Source: Aplectana chamaeleonis
Lineage: Eukaryota > Nematoda > Chromadorea > Rhabditida > Cosmocercidae
NCBI GenBank assembly: GCA_029168955.1
Contig: JAPDOI010000274.1
Location: forward strand, 310,001 to 374,000
Length of the DNA stretch: 64,000 nucleotides
Reading direction: 5' to 3'
Shown: piece after piece, positions 10,475-20,984 of the stretch
Position numbering within the stretch: position 1 is the stretch's first letter
Layout of the letters: every line of letters starts with the position of its first letter
Position numbers and translations under genes: made by a program
Notes under the pieces: generated by a model
Told to the model about the DNA's origin: nothing
Database searches by the model: none
The model's input: only the letters and a program-made list of their open reading frames with translations

Positions 10475-12415
10475 CAAGGGACCACTTTGAACAAAAAATG
10501 GAGTTTCGAAAAACGGTCTTTTGAGAGTTGTAGAGGGCGTAAAAATAAACAATTTAAGATTTTTAAATTTCACTCAGTCCTCACGGGTAGATCAAAAACC
10601 ACCAAAACAATGGGTTGCGGTAGGTAAAATGCCGTTCAATGCACTCTAACCTGACGTCCGTCAACAAAAAACCTGAAATCCGCTAAAAAAAAGGAAACGA
10701 ACCTCAGATTCGTGCTCAGCGCCCCAAATTACCCCCTGGGGCGGAGTTTAGGCGAAAAAAAAATTTCGACCCAAACTTCGCTCTCGGAGGTTACTCAAAG
10801 TGCTCATAACGAATCTGGAGTCGGTTCATCGATTTTCGACAGATTATGGTAGATTACGGAGGGTATACGGTAGTTGCGTCAAAGTCTCAGATTTGACTCA
10901 AAATTTCTGAACGGGGGTTATTCGGGGTGCTGAATACGAATTTGATATTCATTTGTCAATTTTCAAATTATTAAAGTAGGTTTAGGCCCTCTATGGCATG
11001 ACAACTACCGTAATCTACAGTAAACCTCAGAATTTCGACAAACGATCTCTAGATTTGTGTTCGGCACCCTAAATTATCCCTACGTACATGTTTTGAGCCG
11101 AATCCGAAATTTCTTTCTAAACCACCCTAAAAATTTCTTGATGGGTCTACCCTTGCCGTGCCGCGAGGCTTGGAAAAACGCCTGTACCTTTTTTTCAGAG
11201 TGGTTTCTTTTTTTTCAGAGAAGCTACGAAGAGCATACTCGGATTCTACGCCCGAAATGGTTCCAGAAAAGTACATTTAATAATCCAGAATGGCCAGGCT
11301 GACTAGAATTAGTTCTCTTGTAGAGTGCGTTTTTAAAAGAGTGGTTCTGTTCTACTCAAAATTTTGTAATTGATAACGAAACATTTGTCTTGAGTCTTCG
11401 AGCCATGCGCTAAAGTATTAGGTTGCTTCAATGGATTTTGTAGTTTAGGTAAACCCGTTTCTGTTTATAATAATTATTTCTGTTAGAAAAAAGATTGATC
11501 AATGAACAAGCCCACGAAGTTTCATTTTGTCCGAACTTTTTTTCCAGCGTCATATATCAAAATAAATCCCCTAACGTGTTTCTCCGATTTAAGGACGGTT
11601 TTTTATGGCATATGTGGGTAGAAGGATAAGGGTATTCTTGATATTCTAGCAATTGTCGAAACCTTGAAATTCCCATAGTTTCTATGATATGGGGAAGTAA
11701 TCAGCGCTTCGGATGCGCCACCAATTTGTGAACCGGCTTCTATTTCTCGTCCTGCATGTACCCAGATATGTAAGGCATCATACATGATCTCCGAAATAAA
11801 CTTTTACCTTTCTTACCAGCTTCAATTAAGGGTGAACACTGTCAGTCAGGATATACATATACCCCATAGGAGCTGTATGCTCCACCTGTACGACAGGTGA
11901 TGACATTGATGTGAACCGTTCTCCGTTCATATCACGTTACCTCTGAGATATAAGAAAAGTGGTATAAAAAACACGAGACACTGTTAAAACTCAAAACATG
12001 TAGGGTGAACACATATAAATGTCATTACTATCAGCCATAATGCAGTAATGATCCCACAGAATTCGAACCATCTTTCAATTGCTTCGTAACCCAACGCCTA
12101 ACCGGCTGAGCCACGGTCTGCTGCTAGCTCACCCCGACTATCTCATTGCAATGATCGGTGGTTTGTATGCAACGAGCATTGTTCAGAGGATCAATGAACA
12201 AGTCATAACTTAAGAACCTAGCTAGATTTCATCCTCAAACTTTTAGGAGAACCTTTTCCAATCCAACGTTCTGATTTTTTTCTTTTTTTGATCGTTTTCG
12301 ATCTACCCGTGAGAACTGAGTGAAATTTTAAAATCTCAAATTGTTTCTTTCTAACTCTACAACCCCCAAAAGACCGTTTTTCAATACTCCATTTTTCGTT
12401 CGAAGTGGTCCCTTG
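10475..12415. mobile_element. CAAGGG-ended element (copy 1)
   Basis: The left end CAAGGGACCACTTTGAAC is matched by the right end GTTCGAAGTGGTCCCTTG; inverted homology extends about 170 bp. Flanks are ATA on the left and TTA on the right, compatible with a 3-bp TWA duplication carrying one change. The interior resembles the element at 16284-17360, including scattered TACGGTAGATTACGG-like motifs. No transposase is recognisable. The PIF/Harbinger group uses TWA sites, but the ends are not decisive. Confidence 0.65.
12050..12122 (-). ncRNA. tRNA-derived SINE-like head
   Basis: The minus strand carries a box-A-like sequence, GTGGCTCAGCCGGTTAGGCG, and 40 bp later a box-B-like GGTTCGAATTC. This matches the spacing of an RNA polymerase III internal promoter. 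The acceptor, anticodon and T stems pair poorly, so it is unlikely to be a working tRNA. A SINE head or tRNA relic is more likely. It lies inside the CAAGGG element. Confidence 0.5.
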
Positions 12416-12499
12416 TTAGTGAAAAAAGACAGACTATACAAGGCGATTAGGGGCGTGCAGGTGTGGACGCAGCAAGATTAGATACTGTCGTTATCGGGC

Positions 12500-13812
12500 T
12501 GAAATTCCGCTCCGCATGTGCAGAAAACCGCTGCTGCAACACGCAGCACGGTGATAATCGTGCTGGGATAGGGGTAATCGTGTCGGGACCAGGGATGTGC
12601 GTAATAAAAAAATTTTAATTCGTTGGTCGTTCGTCGTTCAACCGGGCAAAACCTTCGCTAGTCGTAAATCGTTAAAAATCTAGGCTTTGAAAGCAAGCAC
12701 TGTAGAAGCAGAAAAAAGTCATTATGAATAGAAAAAAAGGAAGGCATGAATAGACGTATGTTTTCCAAAACATTCATGGCCATTAAAGACACAAATCACT
12801 CCCTGTAAGAGAGCCTAGTTCAAACTGCAAACCCACATATACATAATTTGAAATATGCACGAAAGCCTAATACTCGAGAGTGTGTGTTTATCAATTTTTG
12901 TCATTTTTTTCGGTAAGAAAAGAAACAATATGGGAAACCGAGGAAATCTTGAACTCTTTCCTTTTTTCAGTGCTAAATTTGCCATTCTGCGTCATATGAT
13001 GTTATTTGAGATCTACCCGGTGGGGACAACACGGAGAATTGAACTGATTGTTCTTTGCTCAGCGTCGCGATCCGAGCGCTTGCGTGGTTTAGAGCTTGTT
13101 CCCATAATGGGGAAAGACCGGAAGAAATTAGCACCCAAGTTAAAATTTTATCCCTGAGAGGTCCCAGTACCACTTTATAGAAATCCCATATCTCGAATTT
13201 ATGACTGAAAATTGAAGGACGACACCCTTTACAATCCAATCATCGGATACAGTTCCCGTCGTTGGACAGTTGGGGTCTGCAGGCACCGCTCCATATTATC
13301 CCCTCTGATAGTGTCCTCTACAAAAATTTCCGCTGGAGCCGGTCACTGCCGGAACCGGTTCAGTGAGCCTACCATAAAACAGCGCCACCGACGCGAAGTC
13401 GCATAAAAGCTGCGCTTAACTTTACGCAACGTTCGGCTGGGGTTTTAACGTGGGGGTTCCAGAACTGTGAAGCAGTGTCAGTAGAAATGATAAATACTGA
13501 AGGCTATGGTGATTTCGTACCGTTCATCTAGAACAACCAGCAGGGCAATATGTATCAATACTGGTGTAGGCTTTGGGTTGGAGCGCGATTTGAATGACTA
13601 CTGACTTTCTAACGAATTTTGGGATTGCTTACGAAAATGTTTTTAATTTCGTTAGTCGTAACACCCAAAAAGCCCGTTAGTCGTTAAATTCGTGTAGTCG
13701 TTAGTCGTAGTCACGCTCAACCCTGGTCGGGACCCGCTGGTACCAGCACGATTCTCATCGTGCTGCAGGCTGCACCAGCGGCTGTGCGCAACTGTGGAGC
13801 GAAATTTCGCTT
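12500..13812. mobile_element. Small hairpin element split by a hAT-type insertion
   Basis: The stretch 12500-12580 (with AGCACGGTGATAATCGTGCT) pairs in reverse complement with about 13738-13812 (with AGCACGATTCTCATCGTGCT). The two arms would lie next to each other were it not for the 12590-13725 element, so a short hairpin element was invaded near its centre. Confidence 0.65.
12590..13725. mobile_element. 1.1-kb hAT-type element with perfect 8-bp target duplication
   Basis: It begins CAGGGATGTGCG and ends CTCAACCCTG. GTCGGGAC occurs directly at both sides (12582-12589 and 13726-13733). An 8-bp duplication and CAGGG ends are typical of the hAT superfamily. Subterminal regions carry repeated GTTAGTCGT-type motifs. 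No intact transposase frame is present, so it is non-autonomous. The inner part of 46629-48504 belongs to the same family. Confidence 0.85.
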
Positions 13813-13901
13813 TGATAAGGATTTCGTCACTATTCAAAAAAACATCCTATACTTACTGAAAAGTCACCTTTGAACTAAAATTTAGAAATAAAAAAACTTA
13901 A

Positions 13902-14397
13902 AGGCAGTGTTCACGATGAAAAAAGTGTTTGAAATTTCACTAGGAATGGATAGTGGAGGGACACTCTGTAACGTTAACGTCGAAAGAACGCATGCAAACG
14001 AGCCAGGAAGAGCCCAAAAAGAGCCCGAAGTTGCCACTTTGAGCGCAAGGCAAACCCCAAAAGCGCATTGCCCGCCCACCGATGTGAACGAATGAAAGCT
14101 TGAAATCGTGAGATGAGCTATGGTTTCCGATTAATAGCCCCGTTCTTCCCTTCATTCTCAACTTCTCTCTTTACTCAGGTCAGCTCGCATACATCGGTGG
14201 CAAAAGACGGAAGTCACAAGCCTCGGAAAACTCGTCCACCATGCTTCTCTAGCTCAATTTTGGAGAGACCATAACTCCGTTCCCAGAAGGTCGTGTACGA
14301 TTTCAGAGACATCGTTGGAATCAGCATGGGACCGTTTTCAAGATAGGCTGAAAAACAGAAAAACGATTTTTATCGTGGACACTGCCTTTAAACGCAC
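13902..14397. mobile_element. TTAA-flanked MITE, subtype e
   Basis: TTAA at 13898-13901 and 14398-14401 brackets AGGCAGTGTTCACGATG and GTGGACACTGCCT. A closely related copy is nested at 23335-23820 in the opposite orientation. Both give a small open frame containing GRAPKEPKVAT-like residues, with no sign of function. Confidence 0.85.
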
Positions 14398-14401
14398 TAA
14401 T

Positions 14402-15429
14402 AAAATCCTGTGATCAAAGGTTAATTTCTACGGATCACATTTAATGAGCTGGTAGCAAACTGTGGCATTTCTGCGCGGAAAAACTGCTACAGGATGCCTC
14501 TTATAGGTAAATGGTTCCCTGCACCGTAATGCTGATGGGTGGTTTCCGGAATTAAGAATAGCTAGAGAGGGAAAACTCGAAGTTCTATGTGAATGATTAG
14601 ACGGCGTTTGTTTGTCTAGCTGACACTCATTTTCTCGCAATGTGTACCACTATCAAGACGGATGGGCCAAGATGTTTCAACAAAAGCAATCTACCTGAAG
14701 ATTAGCCTTGCAAGGTTTACAGTATCTGGCGGATTTTGACGGTGCGATTTTAATGATTCCGTTCCTATTATATAAAACCTCTGACCGAGAAATTTACTTC
14801 AAAATAGCGGATAAATCTGTTGTTTCTCAAATAAATGGGTGGATATTGTGGCATGTTGATGTGAGCCACATCGTTTTCATCAATTTTTCAACTCCTCACC
14901 CCTCCCTTGAATGAAAACTGGTAATTAGTGTGTGGAAGAAAGCATTACGTCATCTAACATAGAGGTAGAAGAGTCGTACTAAAGCTGTCATCAAGCTTTC
15001 TCCAATTTCCGAAGAGAAGAAAACATTTGAATGTAGGGTTCTCAAGCTTTTGACTGCTTTGCACTGGTCGCGCCTAGTCATTCGTAGATATCATGAAGTC
15101 AGTCTAAGAGCGAATTCGGACGAGTTGTCGGGTCATGTCCATCAATCTCGTCTACTCAACCGCCTATCAAACGGCGCCTGCCCGATTACAAGCGACAGCT
15201 CCGAACCGAAAAGCAAATATCGAGTCCGAGAGACAAGTGCCGCGCCTCAGCCTCTAACCCCTGGGCTTAGTTTTTGCACCGGCAACAGAAAGAAATATTT
15301 CAAGCAACAGTTTGAAAACCTAAAACAGATTAAGCTACCTATTGAGTCAGAACTTGACCCTGTGATAAAACTGGCGGAAATTATGTGGATTCATGCAGTT
15401 TAAAGCGCGCACCCTTTCCACACACGACA
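14402..15429. other. Unassigned sequence with one unrecognised open frame
   Basis: A plus-strand frame of 117 codons at 15050-15403 has no recognised domain, no membrane segment and no clear splice sites, and is probably chance. The rest shows no repeat termini. The mariner begins immediately to the right at a TA. Confidence 0.35.
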
Positions 15430-15499
15430 TACAAGGTTGTTCAATAAGTTTTGTCGTTCGAGAAGAAAAACACAATTTTATGATTCAAAATACTTTTCA

Positions 15500-17659
15500 T
15501 TATTCAGTATAATCTCCCTGAACAATAATACACTTGCTCCAACAATCCTCCAATCTGTGGATCCCATCCCTGAAGTGAGAATCCGAAAGGTCTGCAAAAT
15601 ACGCTTCAACAGCCATTATGACCTCTTCATTTGATGAAAAACGCTTGCCACGCATAACATTTTTCAGTTCTGGAAACAAATGGAAGTCGCTGGGGGCCAA
15701 ATCTGGTGAATGCGGTAGATGCTCCAACAACTCGAACTTTAATTCATGGATTTTAGCCATTTTCAAAATGCTCTTGTGACACGGTGCATTGTCCTGATGA
15801 AAAAAGTATTTTTTCCTTCTGCGAACCGGGTCTTTTTTCACGAATTTTTTCCTTCAAATGGCCCAAGAGGTTGCAATAATATTCAGGATTAATTGTTTTA
15901 CCAGTTCGCAAGTGATCCACAAACAAATTCCTTTCGCATCCCTAAAAACTGAAGCCATAACCTTCTTGGCCGATTTCCGGACACGAACTGATTTCGAAGA
16001 CGAACAGCCAGGTTCACACCACTCTTTAGCCTCTTGTTTTGATTCAGGATCATGGTGATAGACCCAATTCTCATCCATAGTGATGAATCGACGCACAAAA
16101 TCCACTTTATCCTCTTTAAAACGCTCCAACTGTTGCTGAGAAAGTCGCATTGGAATGTTTTTGTTCCATTGTTAGCGAAGGCGGCACCCATTGTGCACAC
16201 AGCTTTATAAAACCCGAAATTTCACTTAAAATATGGCTCACACTGCCTAGTGAATGTGTAGAGCATCTACTAAATCTCTCTTACAAGGGAAGTATGCAAA
16301 GCGTAGGTCTGATTTGCCAAAACGACTAGTGTCGTTAGTATCTCTTGTGGCTCACTAGTAAAACTGCGCAGTATCCCGCCGCGAGCCGCAGGTTCCAAGA
16401 AGTTACAAGCTTAAAAAGCTCATTTTTTGTGCTTCTGTACCTTCCAAAAATCGCGTTATTCTTCGAAATCCGGAAACGGACCTCATAAATGTGTTCAGCA
16501 CCCAAAACTACCCCCCTGAGCAAATTTTGGGTGAACGAACATTTTCCGTACTTTGTCCAGACTGACAGCGATCTGGACTTGTACGGATTTTCGGTTGGGC
16601 GCTTATTTCTGCCAATTGAGGGCTCTGGAAGCGTTTTAGAAAAATGTTCTAGATTTGACTTAAAATTCTCCCAGATGGGTTTTTTGGGGCGCTGATCACG
16701 ATTTTGAGATTTATTAGTCGATTTCCAAAAGTTTTCGGCTCATTTCGTTTGAAGCTTCCCAACCGGGGAAAATTTCGAGGGAAAAACGCCACTTTCGAGA
16801 TTTCCGGTTTTCTACGATAGATATGTCTCAAAATCATTCTCTGAGGGTTATTTGGAGTGCTAAACACGAATCTGGAGTCCGTTTATCGATCTATTGCAGA
16901 TTACGGTAGATTACGGTGGGTATACGGTAGTTTGGTCAAAATCTCAGATTTTACTCAAAATTCGTATACGAGGGTTATTCGGGGTTAAGAATACCAATTT
17001 GACGTCCGTTTGTCGATTTTCAAAATACTAAGGTGGGTTTTGACCCCTAAATGACATGTTACCTACCGTAACCTACAGTAAACCTCAAAATTTCGACGAA
17101 TGAACTCCAGATTCGTGTTCGCCACCCTAGATTACCCCTACATACAACTTTTGAGCTAAATCCGAGAAAAGTTTTTGAAACTCCAAAAAAATGCCTGATG
17201 GGAACTTTTGCCTTTTCGCCAGGCTTAAAAAATGCTCATAACTTTTTTGAACCTGCTGCTCGCGGCGGGATACTGCGCATTTTTACTATTGAGCCAGAAA
17301 AGATACTAACCATACTAGTCGTTTTGGCAGATCCGACCTACGCTTTTTATACTTCCCTTGTTAGTCAAACGACAATCTTCCAAAACCATATTCTGTATTT
17401 TAGCTATGATTCCTGCTATTGATGCGCTTTTTGGACGTCCTTCACGTGGATCGTCTTCAAGGCTTGTACGACCACGTTTAAATTCAGCAACCCATCTTTC
17501 TACTGTTCTAATTGTAGGTGAACAATCATTATACACTTTTAACATTCGTGCGTGAATTTCTTTTGGTGCTACACCTTCCAAAAATAAGAATTTTATCACT
17601 GCACGATATTCAACTTTTCCATTGCTGCGACACGGCGATACTAAATGGCTTGTAAACAA
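15500..17659 (-). pseudogene. Mariner (DD34D) transposase, frameshifted and split
   Basis: The start Met is at 17659. The N-terminal part has the helix-turn-helix region and the linker WVAEFKRGRTSLEDDPREGR. After LEDCRLT the gene is cut by the 16284-17360 element and resumes on the far side. The catalytic core shows TMDENW (first Asp), HQDNAPCH (second Asp) and SPDLAPSDFHLFP (third Asp), with 34 residues between the second and third: DD34D. One-base shifts are seen just after the insertion point (around 16250) and near 15845. It would have cut and pasted its own element; it cannot now be functional. Confidence 0.92.
16284..17360. mobile_element. CAAGGG-ended element (copy 2) inside the mariner
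   Basis: TTA is duplicated at 16281-16283 and 17361-17363. The ends CAAGGGAAGTATGCAAAGCG and the matching right end give more than 100 bp of inverted repeat. Since the host is a single open gene, the boundaries are exact. The interior resembles 10475-12415. No transposase. A TTA duplication suits PIF/Harbinger-like insertion, though the family is not proven. Confidence 0.85.
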
Positions 17660-17875
17660 AGAATGAATTTACAGATTGAAATGAAACTTCACATACGTTC
17701 ATATGAAGAGTGTACCAACAGAACAAAAAAAATTTGGGATAGCAGGAGCGCCCTCTATTATCGAACGACAAAACTTATTAAACAACCTGGTATGTACATA
17801 GGAGAAAGTATTGAAGCAATGTGAGAGAAACTTCTATATTTCCTCTGAGACTGCTACTTATTTGAGATTCTACTT

Positions 17876-18991
17876 TTGACTCAATGTGTTCAACGTTCGA
17901 CACTACATCTCAAAATCTTTCAAAATCGAACCTTTAACAATTGTATCGGGGCCAGAACTGCAACTGAACCAGAGAGTTCTAGAGGATGGCAGGTAAAGCC
18001 AAATACACTAACCTTTGTAGGATTTGGACAGGAAGCGCAAGGGGATGTGCCGCACGACTTCGCAGCGACTACTCTTGCGGAGCTAATTCGAACTAGAAAT
18101 CTTGAGGCGTCCGAATTCTCCGGCCAAATCCTCCAATATCAAAAGTCAGCAAGAGGGAGAGTGTCTCTTTTCGTTTTCTGCCAGTTTTTCAACGTTTTCT
18201 CACTGCTACTATACCTATGTAGAAGGCCAAAAGCCGAGGATTCTGCGAAAATAAGAGAACTTTTATGTTACGAGCAAGTTATCACTCGAAGAGCAACCAA
18301 TCTTGCGTCTCTCAATCTCGCGATGGCACAGCAGCCGCCTCGACAGCAACCGGACAGGAGCCATCAAAAGTCAGCAAGAGGGAGAGTGTCTCTTTTCGTT
18401 TTCTGCCAGTTTTTCAACGTTTTCTCACTGCTACTATACCTATGTAGAAGGCCAAAAGCCGAGGATTCTGCGAAAATAAGAGAACTTTTATGTTACGAGC
18501 ATGTTATCACTCGAAGAGCAACCAATCTTGCGTCTCTCAATCTCGCGATGGCACCGCAGCCGCCTCGACAGCAACCGGACAGGAGCCAAGGCTGCTATAG
18601 CAAGATGAGTCGACATTCGGCTTTCGTCCGGGCAGCGACTACTCTTGCGGAGCTAATTCGAACTAGAAATCTTGAGGCGTCCAAATTCTCCGGCCAAATC
18701 CTCCACTATCAAAAGTCAGCGAAAGGGAGAGTGTCTCTTTTCGTTTTCTGCCAGTTTTTCAACGTTTTCTCACTGCTACTATACCTATGTAGAAGGCCAA
18801 AAGCCGAGGATTCTGCGAAAATAAGGGAACTTTTATGTTACGAGCAAGTTATCACTCGAAGAGCAACCAATCTTGCGTCTCTCAATCTCGCGATGGCACC
18901 GCAGCCGCCTCGACAGCAACCGGACAGGAGCCAAGGCTGCTATAGCAAGATGAGTCGACATTCGGCTTTCGTCCGGGCGGTGACGTCATAA
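17876..18991 (+). CDS. Unrecognised 371-codon repeat ORF
   Basis: The frame stays open through three copies of one segment (starting near 18141, 18366 and 18711), spaced 225 and 345 bp apart, both multiples of three. Each copy encodes a hydrophobic stretch (LFVFCQFFNVFSLLLYLC) followed by a basic/acidic region (RRPKAEDSAKIREL) and a Gln/Pro-rich tail (QPPRQQPDRS). Two copies are preceded by TLAELIRTRNLEAS. I do not recognise the protein. The hydrophobic part could be a membrane segment. The start codon is uncertain. It may be a genuine gene piece tandemly duplicated, or simply a repeat that happens to lack stops. Confidence 0.35.
   Translation: MTQCVQRSTLHLKIFQNRTFNNCIGARTATEPESSRGWQVKPNTLTFVGFGQEAQGDVPHDFAATTLAELIRTRNLEASEFSGQILQYQKSARGRVSLFVFCQFFNVFSLLLYLCRRPKAEDSAKIRELLCYEQVITRRATNLASLNLAMAQQPPRQQPDRSHQKSARGRVSLFVFCQFFNVFSLLLYLCRRPKAEDSAKIRELLCYEHVITRRATNLASLNLAMAPQPPRQQPDRSQGCYSKMSRHSAFVRAATTLAELIRTRNLEASKFSGQILHYQKSAKGRVSLFVFCQFFNVFSLLLYLCRRPKAEDSAKIRELLCYEQVITRRATNLASLNLAMAPQPPRQQPDRSQGCYSKMSRHSAFVRAVTS
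18056..18985. repeat. Tandem duplication, 345-bp unit with one shortened copy
   Basis: Unit parts are about 120 bp (starting GCGACTACTCTTGCGGAGC) plus about 225 bp (starting AAAAGTCAGCAAGAGGGAGA). Copies differ at only a few bases. The second copy lacks the first part, so the order is full, short, full, followed by a partial unit. Near-identity implies recent duplication. Confidence 0.85.
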
Positions 18992-19084
18992 TTGGGAGCC
19001 GTTTGCGCTCCGAGCGACAGTTTGTTTGAAATCGTTGAACTTCCTTCGCACACTTCGTTGTGGTATCTAAGCAGTTCCACTTTT

Positions 19085-20515
19085 GAATGCAAACTGAAAA
19101 AAATTCTCGTGAGCACTCGTACTTTCAGTAGTAAAGTACAACATTATTGCCGCGGTATTTATTCCAGGGACCTGATTGGTTTGTTCGGCCCTAAAAAAGC
19201 TTCAGCCCATGAGGTTATCATTTATTCACGTCGATGGGGCGGAAAGGGGGCATGAGGCGTTTCGTAGACTTCAGATCGCTTGTTTGCAGTCATTCTTTCG
19301 ACACTGTTCTGAGAGTTTCGGCCAAGAAACATTCGCGAAATAGCCTCCGAAAAATGCTCGAAGCGAAATGGCCGCGAAATAGGCGCCAAATATTTGGTCT
19401 GCTTGGGAGTAGTTCAGTTAAGTTTAGTTGAGCTTAGTTGAGTTATGTGCGGTCTATGCGATGGCAAACTTCCTAGTGCTGCTGAGCCGTGCCCTACTCC
19501 GGGATGATACGGGTTAATCGAGTTTCTTGATCACCTATTAGTACTGCATCTGCTTACGTGAACGCATTTTTGTAGGCATACCGGGCGACGATCAGCCATG
19601 GCAGAACGGCGCTTTCTAGTCACATAAGACGTATTGAGTCAGCTCAAAAAACTGCTCGACACACAATTTGATGGGATCTGAACCGTCACGAATCTATTCT
19701 CAATGGGACGCTCATAATCTCGGATGATAACACGGCATCGGTTTATAGTATGTACGCCTCACATTTCTCTTATTCTCTCCTCTGGCTACCGGAATATTTC
19801 TTCTCAGCGCAACATGGAGTGATCAGTCGAATTCGGCATGCATGTTGTGGAGATTCAAGCCATTATCAATATTGAAGGCTTCACATTCATTTCCCAGACA
19901 GGGAATTACTAGTTTCCTACGATTACTTCCTACACCTTTAACATGTTCGGAGGTAATCTTTGGCCTGGAACAATACCCTTGATGGACATAATTCCTGCGT
20001 TGCGGTTCAACCACAAATGCCTTCCAGTGTTTGGCTTCATTTGTGGGCTTGGGTAACCGACGTAGAGACCTCGATACTCCTCTAACGGATTACGTGACAA
20101 TAGTTATGATTGACGGTACCGCTGTCTGTAATTGTAAATGACGATGTCATTTCCAGATTGGCGGCTGTGTGAAGAGCACCAGTCACCGGGAAATAGCCGA
20201 GAAATAGCCCACCAGGCTCCGCAGCGGCTCCTGGTGAACTATTTTTCGGCTATATCTCGACAAAAACTCTCAGAGTGGGAGCCGAGGTTCATATTTGCCC
20301 ATCATTTAACTGTGGAAAGTCACCGATATTGATAATCGAGAACTTTAAGCTAACAATTTGACACAAAAACCGAAATGTCTGAACTGGTGGCCTTACGGGC
20401 TGAAGTTGGTTTGGGGCCGAACAAACCAATCAGGTTCAAGGAATAAATATTGGGCCAATAATGTTGTACTTTACTACTAGAAGTACTCATGAGAATTTCT
20501 TTTCAGTTTGCATTT
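19085..20515. repeat. Inverted repeat with about 130-bp arms
   Basis: 19085-19225 (for example ACCTGATTGGTTTGTTCGGC) pairs with 20382-20515 in reverse complement. The 1.15-kb interior has no transposase or recognised exon. The outer limits lack an obvious target duplication, so only the paired arms are firm. Confidence 0.65.
20191..20253. repeat. Small hairpin
   Basis: AAATAGCCGAGAAATAGCCC and CACCAGG pair with CCTGGTGAACTATTTTTCGG downstream, with a 10-15 bp loop. It lies between the arms of the larger inverted repeat. Function unknown. Confidence 0.55.
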
Positions 20516-20984
20516 CTTTTATGTTGCAGTCTTGGTCTGAGAATGCTTAGATGGCGATTAGGATGCTCCCTGCCATTCGCCCTTTATGCTCCCTCTCATG
20601 ATCATTTTGGCTCAACTCCTCTAACCCCTTCTGACATTTTGTAGCCATTGAGCAACACCTGTTGAGCAGAAATAACCCGTGGATGTGGCGAGGCGAGCCC
20701 GCTGTATGCAATATTTGGCTGGTACCTTTGGGCGCGTGGTGGAGTCGATTCCAGTCGAATGACAGATTATAAGTGTCAGGCCGAGTCGTCCATCCATCTC
20801 GACGCACATCAATCAATCTACTCGCCCAGCTACCCCTCGTCAGACAAAAACGAGACGGTCGCCAGCAGTTTTCGGTGCAATTCTTATGATGACGACCACA
20901 TGAATTCTCAACATGCACGCTAAGAATCGCTTTGACGATGATGATAATTAATGAATGAAAATGCAGCGGATATTCGGGCCTTAA

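Larger units (their letters stand above)
15432..17790 (-). mobile_element. Mariner transposon interrupted by another element
   Basis: The ends CAAGGTTGTTCAATAAG and its partner (CCAGGTTGTTTAATAAG in reverse complement) are bordered by TA at 15430-15431 and 17791-17792. Without the 1077-bp insert at 16284-17360 (and one copy of its TTA) the element is about 1.28 kb, the usual mariner size. It carries one defective transposase gene on the minus strand. Confidence 0.92.

Noticed and set aside
12050..12122. Functional tRNA gene
   Set aside because: Box A and box B fit, but acceptor, anticodon and T stems pair poorly, so I list it only as a tRNA-derived head.
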